Shown piece by piece: positions 4,657 through 8,915 of a stretch of 8,915 nt of DNA. The stretch is from the NCBI GenBank assembly GCA_937891475.1, contig CALATC010000039.1, forward strand, positions 1 to 8,915, given 5' to 3'. Below the pieces are notes generated by a model, which did not search any database, was not told the DNA's origin, and saw only the letters and a program-made list of their open reading frames with translations. The translations under genes were made by a program, and so were the position numbers. Numbering within the stretch: the stretch's first letter is position 1; every line of letters begins with the position of its first letter. Source of the stretch: an uncultured Granulicatella sp. (GTDB taxonomy: Bacteria > Bacillota > Bacilli > Lactobacillales > Aerococcaceae).

Positions 4657-7425
4657 ATGCCAAGATTTCTTGTTGGAACAACTGAAGACACTTGGAGTTT
4701 TGATGCAGCTTATGAAGCAGCAAAAGATGGAGATATTATTGAATTTACTCCTAATTTGATCATGAATTTTACAAAAGAACCTTTTACTGAAATTACAAAA
4801 AATATTACAATAATCGGACATGTAGAAGGAAATACATTTCTAAATACAATTACGGGAAAAATTAAAATTTCTAATAAAGCAAGGGTGACATTTCAAAATT
4901 TATGGATGTCCGTATTAGAAAATCATAATATGTTTCGCATTACAGGAGAATCAGAAGTAACTTTTGAAAATTGTGTACTGCAAAGCGAATTTCCATCAAA
5001 TGAGTATTTCTTGTTGCTTTCAGAAGAAAAAAGTAAAGTCAATTTTAAGAATTTTACAACAAAATTACCAGACAAACATCAATTAGGAATGAAATTTGTT
5101 CATTCAGCTGTTTCTATTCAAGATTCTACCATTCAAAATCGATTATGGATTCGAGAAAATTCTGAATTAGAGTTTGTTCGTTCAAAAATGGAGTGTAGTC
5201 GTCCTAAATCTGTATGGAGTGAAGATTCAAAGTTAACAATTATTTCGAGTCAAATTTATGGAACTTTTGAAGAAGGAAATCAGTCTGTTTTAACTGCTAC
5301 TAAGAGTGAACTATATTTAGAAGATACTATAGTGGATGGTGTTGGAACAAATTATTACACCATTTTTCTTCAAAATGGCAGTGGAGTTTTTAAAAATCTA
5401 ACGGTTAGTTTTATGAGAATCAAAAAGAGTCATATTCGTATGGTAAATGGTTTTATACAGAATAATATTTTTATTGAAGAAGACTCAACTTTATATTCTC
5501 AAGGAATATTACGATTTTTAAACAAAGAAAGTAAGCATATTCCAATTACTTTAACAGCAAATTCTTTGTTTGTCGGAGATAGTGTAGAAGTGGAAAAAGA
5601 AATTTCTACCACTATTCGTGCTAAAGAGGGGTCGTGCTTTGTTGTAAATGACTTTATTCATTTAAATGGAGATGCTACAAAACTGAACTATGAAACAGAT
5701 GAAACGAGTCAATGCAGAGTTACTAAAAAACATAAAGCAGCTCCAGAAAGAAGCGAAAAAGGGGAGATTATTCGAACTGAGGACGCACAAAAATCCCATC
5801 ATACGAATACTGATTACTATGCTCAACTACAAGGATTAATAGGATTAAAAACCGTCAAAGAAAAAGTTGATAAATTAATTCAACAAGCGAAATATAATCA
5901 ATTACAAATCGAACAAGGATTACCTCCTGAAAAAATGACGATGCATGCAGCTTTCTTAGGAAATCCAGGAACAGGGAAAACCACTGTAGCACGTTTAATG
6001 GGACAAATCTTATTCCAATATGGAGCCTTAAAAGGGGAAGAATTCAAATTTGTAGAAGTATCAGCGGCTGATTTATTATCCGGATATGTGAATCAAACAG
6101 CAGAACAAACTCGTAAAAAATTAGAAGAAGCTAAAGGTGGCGTGCTATTTATTGATGAAGCGTACGCTTTAAATAAAAAAGGTTCGAATAGCACAGGAGA
6201 AGAAGCCATTAATGAATTATTGACGTATATGGAAAATCATCGTGATGATATTATGGTGATTTTTGCAGGATATACAAAAGAAATGGAACAATTTTTCGAT
6301 GTGAATCCAGGCTTCAATTCTCGTGTACCTCATCAGTTAGTGTTTGAAGATTATTCACCAGATGAAATTGTTCAAATGGGACTTAAAATTTTTGAAGGAA
6401 AAGCTCGAAAAGTTGAAGATCCGGAATTTTATGCTCGTAAAATTAAAGAAGCGTATAAACGTTCCTTAGATAAGAGTAATGCTCGATGGATTCGTAATCA
6501 AAATGAGAAAATTATGCAAGAATTTATTTTCCGTGTGATGTCACAAGAGAACGAAGATATGACTTTAATTAAAAATCAAGATATTGAAAAAGCATTGTCA
6601 CAAGGAAGCTATGAAGAATCCGACAATAAAGTTGATGCATGGAAACAATTAAATCAATTAATTGGTTTAGAAAAAGTCAAAGAACAAGTCAGTGCCTTTA
6701 TTAATCAAGTAGAATTATCGAAGGTGAGACAAGAACAAGGGATTGAAACGAAAAATATTACGTTACATTCTTTATTCTTAGGAAATCCAGGAACGGGTAA
6801 AACAACGGTTGCTAGAATAATTGGCGAATTATTGTATCAAAAAGGGATGATTGCAACCAATAAAATGGTGGAAGTTTCTCGTGGAGATTTAATTGGTGGA
6901 TACCAAGGGCAAACAGCCATTAAAACAAGAGAACATTTACAAGCTGCTCTAGGGGGAGTACTTTTTATAGATGAAGCTTATTCCTTAAAACATGGGGCTA
7001 ATGACAATTTTGGACAAGAGGCCATTGATGAAATCTTGAAGTTTATGGAAGATCATCGTCATGATATGGTTGTTATTTTTGCAGGATATCATAAAGAAAT
7101 GAGTGCTTTCTTAGAAACAAATTCAGGACTAGCGAGTCGTGTTCCAAATACATTTGATTTTGAAGATTATACATCTGAAGAAATTGCTCAAATTGGATTG
7201 TATGAATTAGCTAGTGATTCCTTAACAGTAGATGAAGAAGCGTATCGTCAAGTTGTTGCAACAGCATATGATAGAACAAATGACCGTAGTAATGGTCGTT
7301 GGATTCGTAACTTTAATGAGAAGTTAAGATTACGTCTAGCTACTCGATTTGGTAATAATCCATCCATTGACCCAAACCAAATAATCCAACAAGACTTAGA
7401 CGATGTCTTAGCGATGTCAAAATAA
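4657..7425 (+). CDS. Beta-helix domain fused to two CbxX/SpoVK-type AAA+ ATPase modules
   Basis: A 922-residue cytosolic protein; no signal peptide or membrane helix is seen. AAGGAG (4644-4649) sits 7 bases before the ATG. Residues 1-340 look like a right-handed parallel beta-helix. The opening FDAAYEAAKDGDIIEF with ITKNITIIGH is the usual cap pattern, followed by short rungs rich in V/I/F and N. A charged linker (about 355-390) leads to two AAA+ modules of the CbxX/CfqX family. Module 1 has Walker A G435-T442 (GNPGTGKT), Walker B LFIDE to E501, pore-loop Y477, sensor-1 region FAGY (536-539), Arg finger R556 and sensor-2 WIRN (611-614). Module 2 has Walker A 709-716, Walker B D772-E773, pore-loop Y749, FAGY to Y811, Arg finger R828 and WIRN (882-885). 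Both look active. Relatives include CbbX, SpoVK and EccA, ring-forming remodelling ATPases. The substrate is unknown; the beta-helix probably selects it. It is monocistronic. Confidence 0.85.
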   Translation: MPRFLVGTTEDTWSFDAAYEAAKDGDIIEFTPNLIMNFTKEPFTEITKNITIIGHVEGNTFLNTITGKIKISNKARVTFQNLWMSVLENHNMFRITGESEVTFENCVLQSEFPSNEYFLLLSEEKSKVNFKNFTTKLPDKHQLGMKFVHSAVSIQDSTIQNRLWIRENSELEFVRSKMECSRPKSVWSEDSKLTIISSQIYGTFEEGNQSVLTATKSELYLEDTIVDGVGTNYYTIFLQNGSGVFKNLTVSFMRIKKSHIRMVNGFIQNNIFIEEDSTLYSQGILRFLNKESKHIPITLTANSLFVGDSVEVEKEISTTIRAKEGSCFVVNDFIHLNGDATKLNYETDETSQCRVTKKHKAAPERSEKGEIIRTEDAQKSHHTNTDYYAQLQGLIGLKTVKEKVDKLIQQAKYNQLQIEQGLPPEKMTMHAAFLGNPGTGKTTVARLMGQILFQYGALKGEEFKFVEVSAADLLSGYVNQTAEQTRKKLEEAKGGVLFIDEAYALNKKGSNSTGEEAINELLTYMENHRDDIMVIFAGYTKEMEQFFDVNPGFNSRVPHQLVFEDYSPDEIVQMGLKIFEGKARKVEDPEFYARKIKEAYKRSLDKSNARWIRNQNEKIMQEFIFRVMSQENEDMTLIKNQDIEKALSQGSYEESDNKVDAWKQLNQLIGLEKVKEQVSAFINQVELSKVRQEQGIETKNITLHSLFLGNPGTGKTTVARIIGELLYQKGMIATNKMVEVSRGDLIGGYQGQTAIKTREHLQAALGGVLFIDEAYSLKHGANDNFGQEAIDEILKFMEDHRHDMVVIFAGYHKEMSAFLETNSGLASRVPNTFDFEDYTSEEIAQIGLYELASDSLTVDEEAYRQVVATAYDRTNDRSNGRWIRNFNEKLRLRLATRFGNNPSIDPNQIIQQDLDDVLAMSK

Positions 7426-7433
7426 GAGCAAAC

Positions 7434-7460
7434 AAAAAAAGCTGCGTTAGCAGCTTTTTT
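7434..7460. terminator. Bidirectional rho-independent terminator
   Basis: Stem GCTGC (7441-7445) and GCAGC (7450-7454) with loop GTTA is flanked by seven A on the left and six T on the right, which extend the stem. It lies 8 bases after the AAA+ gene stop and 3 bases beyond the end of the converging channel gene, so it can serve both. Confidence 0.92.
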
Positions 7461-7463
7461 GTT

Positions 7464-8195
7464 TTACATGAAATATCCTAAGTAATAACGTACAAATAAT
7501 GCAGCAACTACAGCACCTACAAATGGAGCAGTACCTGGAACTAATAATCCATATTGCCAGTCATTATTTACTTTGTTTTTGATTGGTAATACTTGGTAAG
7601 CTAAACGAGGTCCTAAGTCACGAGCTTGGTTCATTGCGAATCCTGTAGTACCTCCAAGACCCATACCAACAGCCCATACAAGTAAACCAACAATAATGTT
7701 TAATTGATCTTTATTCACTTGTTCAGTAGCTAAGATAGCTGTTAAGAAAATAAATGTTGCAAATGCTTCGACGAAGTAGTTACGAGGTAAGTTACGGCAG
7801 TTAGGGTTAGTAGAGAAGATGTTACGAATTGCAATTCCATCTACTTGACCTTCAGAAGCTGTAAAGTGATCTGCATACATGAACCATACGATAACTGCAC
7901 CAACGAAAGCTCCTAAAAATTCAGCAATTGCTACAGGGATAAATTGTTCAGCAGGTAATAATCCTAAAACAACTTTTGCTAATGCCATTGCTGGGTTAAT
8001 ACTAACTCCACCAAAGATGAATAATGTTACTGTGATACCGAATGCCCATGTTGTGATGGCGAATAAGTGACCTGAACCATTGTATTTAGTTTTTTTCAAT
8101 ACTTCGTCACAGTGTACCCCAACCCCGAATAAAATCATTAGGGCAGTTCCCATAAATTCTGATAATAATAAGTGAATAAATTCTTGTGTAAACAT
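7464..8195 (-). CDS. larD: MIP-family channel, LarD-like lactic acid/glycerol facilitator
   Basis: A 243-residue hydrophobic protein with about six membrane helices and the two half-helix motifs of aquaglyceroporins. The first is SINPAMALA (N67-P68-A69). The second is MNQARDLGPR (N189-Q190-A191), with Gln replacing the usual Pro. R192 and D193 after it are the residues expected in glycerol-type channels. It lies 31 bases downstream of larC on the same strand. In Lactiplantibacillus plantarum the lar operon encodes larD, a GlpF-family lactic acid channel next to larC, so LarD is the favoured call. A plain glycerol facilitator (GlpF) is the alternative. The only Shine-Dalgarno visible, AAAAAGGAG, lies 13 bases before the ATG, which is long, but no closer in-frame start exists. 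The gene ends at a terminator, and no larE follows. Confidence 0.75.
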   Translation of the reverse strand: MFTQEFIHLLLSEFMGTALMILFGVGVHCDEVLKKTKYNGSGHLFAITTWAFGITVTLFIFGGVSINPAMALAKVVLGLLPAEQFIPVAIAEFLGAFVGAVIVWFMYADHFTASEGQVDGIAIRNIFSTNPNCRNLPRNYFVEAFATFIFLTAILATEQVNKDQLNIIVGLLVWAVGMGLGGTTGFAMNQARDLGPRLAYQVLPIKNKVNNDWQYGLLVPGTAPFVGAVVAALFVRYYLGYFM

Positions 8196-8226
8196 ATAAA
8201 ATATAAGACTCCTTTTTCTTTCTAAA

Positions 8227-8915
8227 TTATAATAATATTTCTTTTTCTAATAGTTGATAGACTTTTCCAATGGGCAATTGATGCTGTTTGGCTAGTCTAG
8301 CACAATCCTCATATTCGAGAGTTGTTTTAGAGATGTTTTGGTATGTGTTTTGTTTGACACGAATGGTTCCTAAACTCGTTTCTACTTCTTGAAAAGTTCG
8401 TTGCATCACTTTTCGTGAAATTTTTTGATAACGAAATCCAATCGTGCTTGTTTGCTCAAATAGAATCTTAGTAAATTCTTCTAATTGAGAGATAGAAATT
8501 AAAATCGTTACATGAATGGCTGGACGATTCTTTTTAGCTAGAACACTGAAATAAGTGATGTCTAGCGCTCCTTTTTCATATAGGAAATCCATTAAGAATC
8601 CCATTTGTTCAGGTGTTTGATCATCAATCGTCGTATCGATTTGATAAATATCATCGTCTAACTGATGTACTTCTTTGAAAGAGTGAGTTGCTGGATGACA
8701 TAAACTTCCTCGTAGAGCATTGAATTTTCCAGTATCTCTCTTTCCAAATCCATATCCTACAGAAGTGATTTCTAAGTTTTTTGGAATGGTAAAGTCTGGA
8801 TGAATCGCTTTTAGTAAGGCGATACCTGTTGGTGTAATGAGTTCAGTTTTAATATCAAAATCTTGATGAATTAAGATAGAAGTTCCTTTTCTTAATTGCA
8901 TGACTGCAGGAACAG
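8227..8915 (-). CDS. larC: LarC, nickel insertion protein for lactate racemase cofactor, 5'-partial
   Basis: The frame stays open to the window edge, reading VPAV before the methionine at 8901, so that ATG is internal. About 229 C-terminal residues are seen. Recognisable LarC features are VPAVMQLRKG with ELITPTGIALLKAI, then YQIDTTIDDQTPEQMGFL, EKGALDITYFSV with AKKNRPAIHV, an F-E-Q-T-S-T-I-G-F-R stretch, and LEYEDCARLA near the C-terminus. LarC is a CTP-dependent cyclometallase that puts nickel into the pyridinium pincer cofactor of lactate racemase LarA. In L. plantarum it is split into larC1 and larC2 joined by programmed frameshifting; here this C-terminal half is one uninterrupted frame. 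The channel gene 31 bases downstream supports a lar operon. The other lar genes (larA, larB, larE) are not in the window. Confidence 0.88.
   Translation of the reverse strand, partial: VPAVMQLRKGTSILIHQDFDIKTELITPTGIALLKAIHPDFTIPKNLEITSVGYGFGKRDTGKFNALRGSLCHPATHSFKEVHQLDDDIYQIDTTIDDQTPEQMGFLMDFLYEKGALDITYFSVLAKKNRPAIHVTILISISQLEEFTKILFEQTSTIGFRYQKISRKVMQRTFQEVETSLGTIRVKQNTYQNISKTTLEYEDCARLAKQHQLPIGKVYQLLEKEILL

Noticed and set aside
4507..4821. Minus-strand open frame of 104 codons
   Set aside because: It is antisense to the start of the AAA+ gene and its promoter, with a cysteine-rich, low-likelihood composition. It is a shadow frame.
1..8915. parS sites, CRISPR arrays, insertion sequences
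   Set aside because: I looked for the 16-base parS palindrome near the DnaA cluster, spaced repeats and transposase motifs, and found none by eye.

Overview
The window is AT-rich, with Gram-positive style ribosome binding sites (AGGAGG type) and gene families typical of Lactobacillales: WalH, WalI, WalJ and HtrA with an N-terminal membrane anchor, then a lar-type LarC/aquaglyceroporin pair. A low-GC lactic acid bacterium of the Carnobacteriaceae, Aerococcaceae or Enterococcaceae kind is the best guess. I cannot name the genus safely.

Layout. Positions 1-2487 (+) hold the distal part of a wal (yyc) operon: walH, cut by the window start, walI overlapping its end, and walJ 33 bases later. walRK would lie upstream, outside the window. 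htrA (2638-3951, +) follows after a 150-base gap with its own weak promoter candidate. Between htrA and the next gene lie about 460 non-coding bases (3952-4417) with five perfect DnaA boxes, several near-perfect ones, a striking palindromic box quartet and an AT-rich stretch. This looks like a replication origin or a DnaA-binding cluster. A tRNA-Ser(CGA) gene with a strong promoter follows at 4418-4505. Then comes a large single gene (4657-7425, +) encoding an unusual cytosolic protein: a predicted beta-helix domain fused to two complete CbxX/SpoVK-type AAA+ ATPase modules. It ends at a bidirectional terminator (7434-7460). On the minus strand, converging on that terminator, are larC (cut by the window end) and a MIP-family channel that is probably LarD.

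How the genes fit together. WalH and WalI are membrane regulators of the WalRK cell-wall two-component system. WalJ is a metallo-beta-lactamase-fold nuclease of the same operon, and HtrA is a surface quality-control protease often found next to it. The htrA-to-origin arrangement resembles streptococci (htrA-parB-oriC-dnaA), but neither parB nor dnaA is present here. The larC/larD pair belongs to nickel-pincer cofactor synthesis for lactate racemase and to lactic acid or glycerol transport. The beta-helix/AAA+ protein is the least understood gene in the window.
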